From DATNBT01 sp964579765 (GTDB lineage: Bacteria > Acidobacteriota > Vicinamibacteria > Vicinamibacterales > CAVVIG01), in assembly GCA_964579765.1 (NCBI GenBank), contig CAZOIK010000358.1, positions 1 through 19,004 of the forward strand: a stretch of DNA of 19,004 nucleotides, written 5' to 3'. Positions within the stretch are counted from its first letter, which is position 1; every line of letters starts with the position of its first letter. This document shows positions 1-5,811 of the stretch, piece by piece. A program made the translations under genes and the position numbers. Under the pieces are notes generated by a model. It did no database searches. It saw nothing but the letters and a program-made list of their open reading frames with translations, and had not been told where the DNA came from.

Positions 1-2
1 TG

Positions 3-44
3 CTGACGATCGCCTGGCCCGACGGGACGGCGTCCAGTGTATAG
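3..44 (+). CDS. Possible 3' end of an upstream gene (fragment)
   Basis: Reading frame 3 from the window edge gives 13 residues (LTIAWPDGTASSV) and then TAG. The WPDG stretch resembles the R/W-W-P-D/S-G pattern of ASPIC/UnbV-type C-terminal domains, but the fragment is far too short to assign. A second frame (from base 2) also stays open to a TGA at 173-175, so the frame choice is uncertain. Confidence 0.22.
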   Translation: MTIAWPDGTASSV

Positions 45-165
45 GCGCTGGCCGCCGGTCGACTGAATTTCCCAGAAAGGGAAGCGCCGTAGCCACGAAA
101 CGCGTCGCAGAAGGCGCGGGCGCGCGATCGGCGACGGAGCCGGTTTTGCACCTCGTCCGGACGCC
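45..165. other. Upstream spacer before the first full gene
   Basis: No clear promoter hexamers or Shine-Dalgarno sequence were seen. The only structure noticed is a small inverted repeat, TTCCC-AGAAA-GGGAA, near 69-83, which loosely resembles the CCCTGAAAGGG palindromes elsewhere in the window but lacks their core. Confidence 0.3.
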
Positions 166-1020
166 GTGGAGCTGAGGGCGAATCCTTTCCAGAAAGTTCT
201 GCACCTGGCGAACGCACGCCAGGCGCTGATGGCGGGCGACGCCGGCGAGGCGCTGACGCAGGTGGACGAGGCCATCGCGGTCGATCCCCACTTCGCCGCG
301 GCGCATGCCTTTCGTCAGGAGATCGTCTCGAAGATGCAGGCGCGCGCGGCGGTGGAGACGGAGACCCGCGGGCCGGTGCGCCAGGCGCGGCAGGTGCCAC
401 GCCGCCCGCGACGGGCGAGACGATGGCTGGTGCGCGCGGCGACAGCCCCGGCGATCGCCGCCTTCGCCATCGGCGCGATCGCCGCCGCGATCTCCTTTGG
501 CGCGAGCTGCGGCGACTGCGACGCCGCGGCGACGTCGCCGCTGCGGCTGACGACGGCGCCGGTGCTGCCGGCGACGCCTGTCCCGCGGCTCGACGCGATG
601 CCTGTCTTCCTCGCGCGTCCGTCGGCGGCGGCCGCCGAGTCCGACGCCAGCCTCGAATGGATGTCGTCTCGGCTCGCGCAGCTCGGCGTCCGCCCGCGCT
701 GGCGCGCGGCGGCGCTCGACGTGGACGACCCGGCGCTGCTGCGCGATCTCGCCGAGGCGCTGAGCGAGCTGTGGGTGGGGACGATGACGGCCAACGCGGA
801 CGCCATCTTCGTCGGCGACCGCGTGCCGGACGACGCCTGGTCGGCGCTGCACTCGTCGCTCAAGCGCACGGGCGTCGTCTGGCGGATCTCCGCGCGCGGT
901 GCAGTGGCCGGCGACGCACGCGACGCCGCCACGGCGGCCGGCTTCGTGCGCCTCCGGCGCGTCCGCTATTCCCCCGACTTCATCGCCGAGCAGTTCGCCC
1001 CGCGATCGCGGCGACCCTGA
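166..1020 (+). CDS. Membrane-anchored protein of unknown function with a TPR-like N-terminus
   Basis: This 284-residue protein is not recognised as a named family. Residues 8-50 look like a single tetratricopeptide-type helical hairpin (ARQALMAGDAGEAL then DEAIAVDPHFAAAH). A strongly basic stretch (about 72-90) precedes one hydrophobic segment (about 94-112), so the TPR part is probably cytoplasmic and the rest outside the membrane. The C-terminal 110 residues alternate predicted strands and helices (FVGDRVPDDAW, GVVWRISARG, AATAAGFVRLRRVRYSPDF), loosely like the DUF3052 family; this is a weak resemblance only. The start is GTG at 166; no ATG or better start exists after the in-frame TGA at 64-66. 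The stop TGA lies in the centre of a palindromic repeat, and the cytochrome-like gene follows after 48 bp. Confidence 0.7.
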   Translation: MELRANPFQKVLHLANARQALMAGDAGEALTQVDEAIAVDPHFAAAHAFRQEIVSKMQARAAVETETRGPVRQARQVPRRPRRARRWLVRAATAPAIAAFAIGAIAAAISFGASCGDCDAAATSPLRLTTAPVLPATPVPRLDAMPVFLARPSAAAAESDASLEWMSSRLAQLGVRPRWRAAALDVDDPALLRDLAEALSELWVGTMTANADAIFVGDRVPDDAWSALHSSLKRTGVVWRISARGAVAGDARDAATAAGFVRLRRVRYSPDFIAEQFAPRSRRP

Positions 1021-1029
1021 AAGGGTCGC
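1011..1029. repeat. CCCTGAAAGGG palindrome at gene 3' end (copy 1)
   Basis: Perfect 8-bp arms GCGACCCT and AGGGTCGC flank a GAA loop. The TGA formed by the arm end plus loop (1018-1020) is the stop codon of the preceding gene. It shares its core with the copies at 2357-2377, 6061-6081 and 15852-15872. Confidence 0.8.
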
Positions 1030-1053
1030 GCGACGGACGGGTCGCGCTACGAA

Positions 1054-1059
1054 TAGAAT
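1054..1059 (+). promoter_or_regulatory. Possible -10 box (TAGAAT) of the cytochrome-like gene
   Basis: TAGAAT sits 9 nt before the ATG at 1069, in otherwise GC-rich sequence. Transcription from it would begin a few bases before or at the start codon, giving an almost leaderless mRNA. No convincing -35 box is visible and no Shine-Dalgarno sequence precedes the ATG. Confidence 0.35.
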
Positions 1060-1068
1060 TCGCCTCGC

Positions 1069-2367
1069 ATGCGCAGCCGGATCCTTGTCCGCATCGGCCT
1101 CGGTGTCTGGCTGCTCGCCGGCCTGCGCGCGCTGGTCGGCGCGCAGCACGCGGGCGCGTTCATGGGCGCGCCCGACGACCCGGCGATCGGCTACTCGACG
1201 GCGCCGATGCACAACGTCGTGGACGACCTGAACCGGAAGCTGCGCGACGGGACGGTGACGTTCACGTTCGACGCGAAGAGCGGCTTCCTGCCGTCGGCGC
1301 TCGACGCGCTCGCGCTGCCGATCGACTCGCAGCTGCTGGTCTTCTCGCGCACCAGCCTCCAGGCCCGGCGCATCAGCGAGCAGAATCCGCGCGCGATCTT
1401 CTTCAACGACCGCGTGGCGCTCGGGTGGGTGCGCGGCGGCACCGTCCTCGAGGTCGCGGCGCACGACGCGGCCGCCGGCGTCGTGTTCTACACGCTCGAC
1501 CAGCGCCCCGAGCCGTCGGGCGGACCGCCGCAGTTCACGCGCGCGTTCGTGTGCCTCGGCTGCCACGTGACGGCCGACACGCTCGGCGTCCCCGGGCTGT
1601 TGATGTTCAGCACGACGCGGCCCGAAGGCTCGCAGTTCTCGGGCATTCCGCGGCACGTCGATCAGAGCGTCCCGCTGGCGCAGCGGTTCGGCGGCTGGTT
1701 CGTGACGGGCAGCGCGGGCCCCGTGCGCCACATGGGCAACGAGGTCGCCGCGCTCGACGGCCGCGCGAGTCGCGAGCTCGCCTCGACCGACGGTCTCTTC
1801 GACGCGGACGGCTACCGCACGCGCTCGAGCGACATCGTCGCGCACCTGGTGCTGACGCATCAGGCGGGGACGACGAACCTGCTCACGCGCGCCGCGTGGG
1901 AAGCGCGCGAAGCCGAGGCCGCGCTGCGGTCTGCGTCCGGCGGCGGCGCTGGTGAAGACGCGCGGGCGCGCGTCGCCGCCGTCATGCGCGGCGTGGCGCG
2001 CGAGGTCGTGGACGAACTGCTGTTCGTGGACGAAGCGCCGCTGACGGCGCCCGTCCGCGGCCGCTCGGGCTTCGCCGAGCGGTTCTCGGCGCGCGGGCCG
2101 CACGACCGCAGCGGCCGATCGCTCTACGAACTCGATCTGCGGACGCGCCTGATGAAATATCCGTGCAGCTACCTGATCTACTCGCCGGCGTTCGACGCGC
2201 TGCCGGCGCTCGTCAAAGATCCGATCTATCAGCGTCTGTGGGAGGTGCTGTCGGGAGAGGCGCGCGACGCGCGCTACCAGACGGCGCTGCCGCGCGACGT
2301 GCGTGAGGCGATCGTCGAGATCCTGCGCGAGACGAAGGACGGGTTGCCGGCGTATTGGCGGCCCTGA
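1069..2367 (+). CDS. Secreted monoheme c-type cytochrome-like protein
   Basis: The 432-residue protein starts with a basic n-region and hydrophobic core (about 4-24, ending ALVGAQ), consistent with Sec export. A single heme-attachment motif, CLGCH, is at residues 162-166, so one covalently bound heme c and an extracytoplasmic location are expected. The long flanking regions contain conserved-looking stretches (STAPMHNVVDDLNRKL; MKYPCSYLIYSPAFDALP) but I cannot place them in a named family, and the second axial ligand is not identifiable by eye. A redox or electron-transfer role is inferred from the heme motif alone. The ATG at 1069 gives the signal peptide directly. The protein ends in -AYWRP, with its TGA inside a palindrome at 2357-2377. 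It follows the first gene by 48 bp and may be cotranscribed or use its own -10 at 1054. Confidence 0.8.
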   Translation: MRSRILVRIGLGVWLLAGLRALVGAQHAGAFMGAPDDPAIGYSTAPMHNVVDDLNRKLRDGTVTFTFDAKSGFLPSALDALALPIDSQLLVFSRTSLQARRISEQNPRAIFFNDRVALGWVRGGTVLEVAAHDAAAGVVFYTLDQRPEPSGGPPQFTRAFVCLGCHVTADTLGVPGLLMFSTTRPEGSQFSGIPRHVDQSVPLAQRFGGWFVTGSAGPVRHMGNEVAALDGRASRELASTDGLFDADGYRTRSSDIVAHLVLTHQAGTTNLLTRAAWEAREAEAALRSASGGGAGEDARARVAAVMRGVAREVVDELLFVDEAPLTAPVRGRSGFAERFSARGPHDRSGRSLYELDLRTRLMKYPCSYLIYSPAFDALPALVKDPIYQRLWEVLSGEARDARYQTALPRDVREAIVEILRETKDGLPAYWRP

Positions 2368-2377
2368 AAGGGCCGCC
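2357..2377. repeat. CCCTGAAAGGG palindrome at gene 3' end (copy 2)
   Basis: Perfect 9-bp arms, GGCGGCCCT and AGGGCCGCC, flank a GAA loop. The TGA at 2365-2367 is the stop of the cytochrome-like gene, placed exactly as in copy 1. Its 21 bases are the exact reverse complement of 6061-6081. It could fold as a transcript-end hairpin, but no T-run follows. Confidence 0.85.
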
Positions 2378-2383
2378 TGTGAC

Positions 2384-2587
2384 TCAATTCTGGGTCAGGC
2401 CTTTCTGGCCGGTCAGCGCCGACTCGATTTCGGCGTGACGCACGAGCGCCGCAAACGGCGTGTCGAAGTACTCGACGAGCCGCTTGGCGGGATGATCGAC
2501 TTCGAGGCGATACGGGCCCGTCGGCGAAAGCGCCGACAGCTCGACCCGAACGTTCGCGTACGGTCCCAGGTTGAAGAAACTCACCAT
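2384..2587 (-). CDS. Small hypothetical protein (67 residues)
   Basis: The ORF runs from ATG at 2587 to TGA. Codon third positions are mostly G or C, and the translation (MVSFFNLGPYANVRVEL..., then PTGPYRLEVDHPAKRLVEYF) looks like a soluble, well-mixed protein rather than the Arg/Ala-rich shadow of another gene. No signal peptide, membrane segment or cysteine motif is present, and I do not recognise the family. No clear ribosome-binding site precedes the ATG. It lies alone between the cytochrome-like gene (convergent) and the SGNH hydrolase (same strand, 189 bp upstream). Being non-coding is the main alternative. Confidence 0.5.
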   Translation of the reverse strand: MVSFFNLGPYANVRVELSALSPTGPYRLEVDHPAKRLVEYFDTPFAALVRHAEIESALTGQKGLTQN

Positions 2588-2726
2588 GCCCGGCTATACC
2601 GCAAAGCCGGTGCCACGCAGAACTGCACGCAAATACGCGCAACGCCCGCGAAGCCGCGCGCGACGGTGTCCCGAACTGCGGCAACGCTATCCGGATTCTG
2701 GCGTCAGGGTATTGCCTACGCGCCAG

Positions 2727-2782
2727 ATGTAGTGCGGACCTTCAGGTCCGCCGGCAGGGCAGCCTGAAGGCCTGCACTACAT
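2727..2782. repeat. Two-hairpin palindromic element (copy 1)
   Basis: The 56-bp element has perfect 9-bp terminal inverted repeats, ATGTAGTGC and GCACTACAT. Inside are two smaller palindromes: GCGGACC-TTCA-GGTCCGC (2734-2751) and GCCTGAAGGC (2762-2771). On the minus strand its end supplies the last Met codon and the TAG stop (2779-2777) of the SGNH hydrolase. A close relative lies at 15895-15941. The layout resembles a REP/BIME-type element; no associated RAYT transposase gene is in the window. Confidence 0.85.
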
Positions 2783-3916
2783 GATCCCGCGCAAGCGCGG
2801 CGCGAGATGTGTCGCGACGATGTCGCCGAGGCGCGCGGCGCCGTCGTTGGTGAAGTGCATGAAGTCGTAGAAGTAGCGCGAGTCCTTTGGCAGTTCGTGC
2901 GCGGCGTCGATCAGCAGCACGCCGCGGTCGGCGGCCGTGCGCCGCGTGACGTCGTTGTACATCTCCTGCACGCGCCACCACAGCGTGCCGTTGGCGGCGC
3001 CGCGCACCTGCACCTTCGAGAGATCCACGCCGGTCGAGGGATCGACGGCGTCGCCGTACAGCCCTGGCTGCGTGACGAGCACCGGCTCGATGCCGTGCCG
3101 GCGGCACTCGTCCACAATGGCCGCCACGCGCGACGCGAACGCCGGCAGCGGCTCCGCATATTTCCTCATCGTCGCCTCGGTCGTGGCCGGGTCGTCCTCG
3201 AGGCGCCGCAGCGTCCGCACGTCGATCTGGCCGTGGCCGAAGCCGGCCGATCGCGCGCGCGCGACGCGCACGAGGTTGAGCGCCAGGCCGGCCAGCGCGG
3301 AGTGATCCGTGAGGAACGTGACGGCCGACCGCACCGCGCCGCCGCGCGGCGTGAGCGAGGTGTCGTACGGGTTGCCGGCGTCGAGCCCGATGTCGTTGGC
3401 GCCGATCAGGAACACGGCGACGCGCGGGTGCAGCCCGTCCACGAAGTCGCGCAGCAGCACCAGGTGCCCGTATGTGGACTGGCCGTCGAGGCCGGCGTTG
3501 TTCACCCAGAGGTTCGGAAACGACGGCGCGAGCTGCCGCGCCATCTCGTCGGTCCACGTCTTGCCGTCCGAGAGAAACAGGCACTCGGTCGTGCTGCCGC
3601 CGATCGTGAGGATGGTGAGCCGCGCGTTGAAGTCGGCAGGCGGATCCGGTCCGCGGAAGCCGAGCGAGTTCTTCGTGTGATGCGTGATCGGGTCGAGCTT
3701 GCTCGCGCCGTCGTTGTGAAACGTGTATCGCTGGTGCACCGGCAGGACGATGCGATCGCCGCGGACGCGGAAGGGGAGCGGGTTGTAGACGTGCAGCGCC
3801 AGCTCGCCGAGCAGCAGCACCAGCAGCAGTTGGATGGACACGACGCGCAGGCGGCGCACGTCCGGATTGTAACTGGGCCTACAGAAGAGGCAGGTTCGCG
3901 CCGAAACATTTGACAA
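2777..3916 (-). CDS. SGNH/GDSL-family hydrolase, membrane-anchored or secreted
   Basis: This is an SGNH-fold esterase/acyl-hydrolase, by its four blocks: GGST with the nucleophile Ser at residue 108, a block-II Gly (NNAGLDGQS, 142), GAND with Asn 174, and DFMH with Asp 351 and His 354. A hydrophobic segment (about 25-42, VSIQLLLVLLLGELAL) near the N-terminus suggests a signal anchor, so the active domain probably faces the periplasm. The ATG at 3916 gives 379 residues, but the first 19 are not signal-like; a GTG at 3859 (VRRLRVVSIQLL...) gives a cleaner N-terminus and is a good alternative. The substrate cannot be read from sequence: proteins of this shape include polysaccharide O-acetyl-esterases and lipases. 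Its stop codon lies inside the repeat at 2727-2782. Confidence 0.85.
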   Translation of the reverse strand: MSNVSARTCLFCRPSYNPDVRRLRVVSIQLLLVLLLGELALHVYNPLPFRVRGDRIVLPVHQRYTFHNDGASKLDPITHHTKNSLGFRGPDPPADFNARLTILTIGGSTTECLFLSDGKTWTDEMARQLAPSFPNLWVNNAGLDGQSTYGHLVLLRDFVDGLHPRVAVFLIGANDIGLDAGNPYDTSLTPRGGAVRSAVTFLTDHSALAGLALNLVRVARARSAGFGHGQIDVRTLRRLEDDPATTEATMRKYAEPLPAFASRVAAIVDECRRHGIEPVLVTQPGLYGDAVDPSTGVDLSKVQVRGAANGTLWWRVQEMYNDVTRRTAADRGVLLIDAAHELPKDSRYFYDFMHFTNDGAARLGDIVATHLAPRLRGIM

Positions 3917-3925
3917 TACTTGTCA
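3911..3925. promoter_or_regulatory. Inverted repeat TGACA-N5-TGTCA between divergent genes
   Basis: A perfect dyad, TGACA-ATACT-TGTCA, lies between the SGNH hydrolase and the pilin-like gene. It overlaps the SGNH start if the ATG at 3916 is used, but would be upstream if translation begins at 3859. Its AT-rich centre and symmetry fit a dimeric repressor or activator site; this is inferred from shape only. Confidence 0.35.
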
Positions 3926-4047
3926 GGCGCGTCCCCGGTTGACACAAAGCGTCACGGGACGCGCGATGGTCGGCTGCGCCAAGTGGTTGAAAGTACGGCA
4001 GTTGTGATGAGCGGCCGATCGGGCATAAGCTCTGCAGGTAGGGTTCT

Positions 4048-4052
4048 GGAGG
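4048..4052 (+). promoter_or_regulatory. Shine-Dalgarno sequence fixing the pilin start
   Basis: GGAGG lies 8 nt before the GTG at 4061. This favours the GTG over in-frame starts further upstream, and the resulting short leader fits a class III (prepilin) signal. Confidence 0.75.
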
Positions 4053-4060
4053 TTTCTTCT

Positions 4061-4597
4061 GTGAGAATTCGCTCGTCCGCGGGCTTTGCCATCATCGACC
4101 TGCTGTTCGTGTGCGGGATCATCGGCATCCTGTCGGGCATTGCGCTGCCGCGTCTGATGGCCGCGAAGGGGTCGGCGCAGGCCGCCTCGGCAATCAGCAC
4201 GGTGCGGACGATTGGCAGCGGCGAGGTGGCCTTCGCGATCACGTGCGGCAACGGCTTCTACGCGCCGAGTCTCACGACGCTCGGCAAGCCGCCGGCGGGC
4301 TCCACGGAAGGCTTCGTCAAAGGCGATCTGGCGGCCGGCGATCTCGTCATCAAGAGCGGCTACCAGTTCCAGGTGTTCGCGACGCCGTATGCCGGCTCGC
4401 CCGACACGTGCAACAACCTCGGCACGGGCGTCACGGGCCTCGCGTTCAAGACGGGCGGCGATCCGCTCGACGTCACGAACAACCAGCGCTTCTTCGCGGC
4501 CAACGCCGGCAACGTCATCTGGGAAGACATCGCGCCGCTCTTTCCGATGATGCCCGAGTTCGGCGATCCGGCCGCCGGCACGCCGCTCAACCGGTAG
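4061..4597 (+). CDS. Type IV pilin-like protein with prepilin leader
   Basis: With the GTG at 4061 the protein is 178 residues with an 8-residue leader (MRIRSSAG) before the processing site G8/F9, followed by the hydrophobic helix FAIIDLLFVCGIIGILSGIALPRL. This matches the type IVa pilin/pseudopilin N-terminus: peptidase PilD would cut after Gly and methylate Phe. Residue +5 is Asp instead of the usual Glu. The rest is a soluble domain with two Cys (CGNGFYAP and DTCNNLG) that could form a disulfide, plus a GSGEVAFA helix region. No other pilus gene is nearby, so it may be a minor pilin or pseudopilin working with machinery elsewhere. The longer ORF beginning at 3920 is unlikely to be used. 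Confidence 0.82.
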   Translation: MRIRSSAGFAIIDLLFVCGIIGILSGIALPRLMAAKGSAQAASAISTVRTIGSGEVAFAITCGNGFYAPSLTTLGKPPAGSTEGFVKGDLAAGDLVIKSGYQFQVFATPYAGSPDTCNNLGTGVTGLAFKTGGDPLDVTNNQRFFAANAGNVIWEDIAPLFPMMPEFGDPAAGTPLNR

Positions 4598-4610
4598 AGG
4601 GGGCTTTCTC

Positions 4611-4628
4611 AGTCTCCAGTCTCCAGTC
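4611..4628. repeat. AGTCTCC tandem repeat, 2.5 copies
   Basis: AGTCTCC occurs twice and then AGTC, followed by AGG, just after the pilin stop and before the ferredoxin promoter-like box. The unit and the right flank (AGTCAGG) match the minus strand of the repeat at 6266-6300 inside the biotin carboxylase gene, so this looks like a dispersed repeat family. Confidence 0.75.
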
Positions 4629-4632
4629 AGGC

Positions 4633-4638
4633 TATAAT
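4633..4638 (+). promoter_or_regulatory. Consensus -10 box (TATAAT) of the ferredoxin gene
   Basis: A perfect TATAAT lies 11 nt before the ATG at 4650. The AGTCTCC repeat occupies the -35 position, and no TTGACA-like hexamer is present. The expected transcript would have a leader of only a few nucleotides. Confidence 0.5.
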
Positions 4639-4649
4639 TCGATCTATCC

Positions 4650-5009
4650 ATGTGGACCAAAATGATGTCCGGCGCCCGGAAGAAGGCGCCGAAGACGATT
4701 GCCGTCATCGACCCTGATCGCTGTTTCGGGGCGTTCGCGTGCTCGATCTGCCAGGCGGCCTGCCCGGTCGCCGGCTGCATCGTCGAAGAGCCCGACCGCG
4801 ACGGGCGTATGGTGTGCGCGGTGCGGGCCGACCTCTGCATCGGGTGCGGCCTCTGCGTGACGCTCGGCAACCCGACCGCGCCGCAGCAGCGCGAGTTCGG
4901 CTGCCCGCCCGACTACGACGCCATCAACATGATGCCGTTCGAAGAGGTCGTGAAGGCGCTTACGAGCCCGCAGCCAGCCGCTGCCGAACAAACGCCGACG
5001 CAAGCCTGA
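4650..5009 (+). CDS. Ferredoxin-like protein with two 4Fe-4S cluster motifs
   Basis: The 119-residue protein has two cysteine clusters. The first is C25-x5-C31-x2-C34-x3-C38-P, and the second is C63-x2-C66-x2-C69 with the likely fourth ligand C85-P only 15 residues later. Extra Cys occur at 43 and 56. It probably carries electrons in the cytoplasm; the partner is not evident. The first spacing occurs in ferredoxins of the CTGDRAC type; the second has about 12 extra residues (GNPTAPQQREFG) between its third and fourth Cys, which is odd. ATG codons at 4662 and 4665 are alternative starts. The last 50 bp overlap the 3' end of the convergent HMG-CoA lyase gene. The tail after about residue 105 is low complexity. 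Confidence 0.8.
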   Translation: MWTKMMSGARKKAPKTIAVIDPDRCFGAFACSICQAACPVAGCIVEEPDRDGRMVCAVRADLCIGCGLCVTLGNPTAPQQREFGCPPDYDAINMMPFEEVVKALTSPQPAAAEQTPTQA

Positions 5010-5811
5010 GCGCGTCGAGCGACACGCCGGTCTCGATCCTCATCCCGTCGAACATTTGAACAAGCGCGTCGGTCGCCAGGTTGCCTGGCGCACCCGGCGC
5101 GTACGGACACCCGCCGAGCCCGCCGGCCGACGCGTCGAATGTCGCGATGCCGAAGGGCAGCGCGGCCTGCACGTTCGCGAGCGCGTGGCCGCGCGTGTCG
5201 TGGAAATGCAGCGCGACGCGACCGGCGGGCACCTGCGCGAGCACCGCGTCGAGCACGCGCGGGACGTCGGCCGGCTGCGCGATGCCGATCGTGTCGCTGA
5301 CCGCGACTTCGAAACAGCCGAGATCGATCAGCCGCCGGCTGAGCGCCGCCACCGTGGCGGCGGCGACCGCGCCTTCGTACGGACAGCCGAACGCCGTCGA
5401 GAGATACCCGCGCACGCGCATCCCCGCCGCAAGCGCGCGGTCGCAGACGGCCGCGTAGGTCGCAAACGACTCGTCGATGCTCTGGTTGATGTTCTTGCGG
5501 CTGAACGTCTCGGTGGACGCCGCGAAAACCGCGACCTCGGTGACGCCCGACTTCTGCGCGCGCTCGAGGCCGGCGAGGTTGGGCACGAGCGCCGTGTAGC
5601 GCGTGCCGGGCCGGCGCGTGATGCCGGCAAACACCTGCTCGGCGTCGGCCATCTGCGGCACCCACTTCGGGCTCACGAACGCCGACACTTCAATCACCGG
5701 CAGGTTCGCGGCGCTGAGCTTGTCCACGAACGCGATCTTGTCGGCCGTCGAGACGACGCGCTGTTCGTTCTGCAGTCCGTCGCGGGGGCCGACTTCGACG
5801 ACCGTGATCAC
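4960..5811 (-). CDS. liuE: Hydroxymethylglutaryl-CoA lyase
   Basis: This enzyme cleaves HMG-CoA to acetyl-CoA and acetoacetate, the last step of leucine breakdown. At 283 residues it has the normal bacterial length. Visible motifs are EVGPRDGLQNE (Arg 10 and metal ligand Asp 11), SAFVSPKWVPQ (43-53), HFHDTRG (His 202 and His 204, metal ligands) and the signature GGLGGCPYAPGAPGN with catalytic Cys 235 and Asn 244. The GTG start at 5811 overlaps the stop of the biotin carrier gene in a GTGA 4-bp junction, which indicates translational coupling. It is the last gene of the leucine operon, and its 3' end overlaps the ferredoxin gene on the other strand by 50 bp. Confidence 0.95.
   Translation of the reverse strand: MITVVEVGPRDGLQNEQRVVSTADKIAFVDKLSAANLPVIEVSAFVSPKWVPQMADAEQVFAGITRRPGTRYTALVPNLAGLERAQKSGVTEVAVFAASTETFSRKNINQSIDESFATYAAVCDRALAAGMRVRGYLSTAFGCPYEGAVAAATVAALSRRLIDLGCFEVAVSDTIGIAQPADVPRVLDAVLAQVPAGRVALHFHDTRGHALANVQAALPFGIATFDASAGGLGGCPYAPGAPGNLATDALVQMFDGMRIETGVSLDALRLASAFVRQRLAAGS

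Noticed and set aside
2..175. Frame 2, open from the window edge to TGA at 173
   Set aside because: Composition is Arg/Gly/Ala-rich without motifs, and it overlaps the GTG start of the first full gene; coding is not supported.
423..1955. Plus-strand ORF of 510 residues spanning the first two genes
   Set aside because: Arg-rich composition and alternate frame of two genes with better coding character.
2274..2684. Minus-strand ORF of 136 residues overlapping the small 67-residue ORF
   Set aside because: It is Arg/Ser-rich, crosses the repeat at 2357-2377 and the cytochrome-like gene end, and conflicts with the better-looking 67-residue frame.
2807..3913. Plus-strand ORF of 368 residues opposite the SGNH hydrolase
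   Set aside because: Antisense shadow; the minus strand has all four SGNH blocks.
3939..3944. TTGACA as a -35 box of the pilin-like gene
   Set aside because: The sequence 17 bp downstream is GC-rich with no -10 match, and the gene start is more than 100 bp away.
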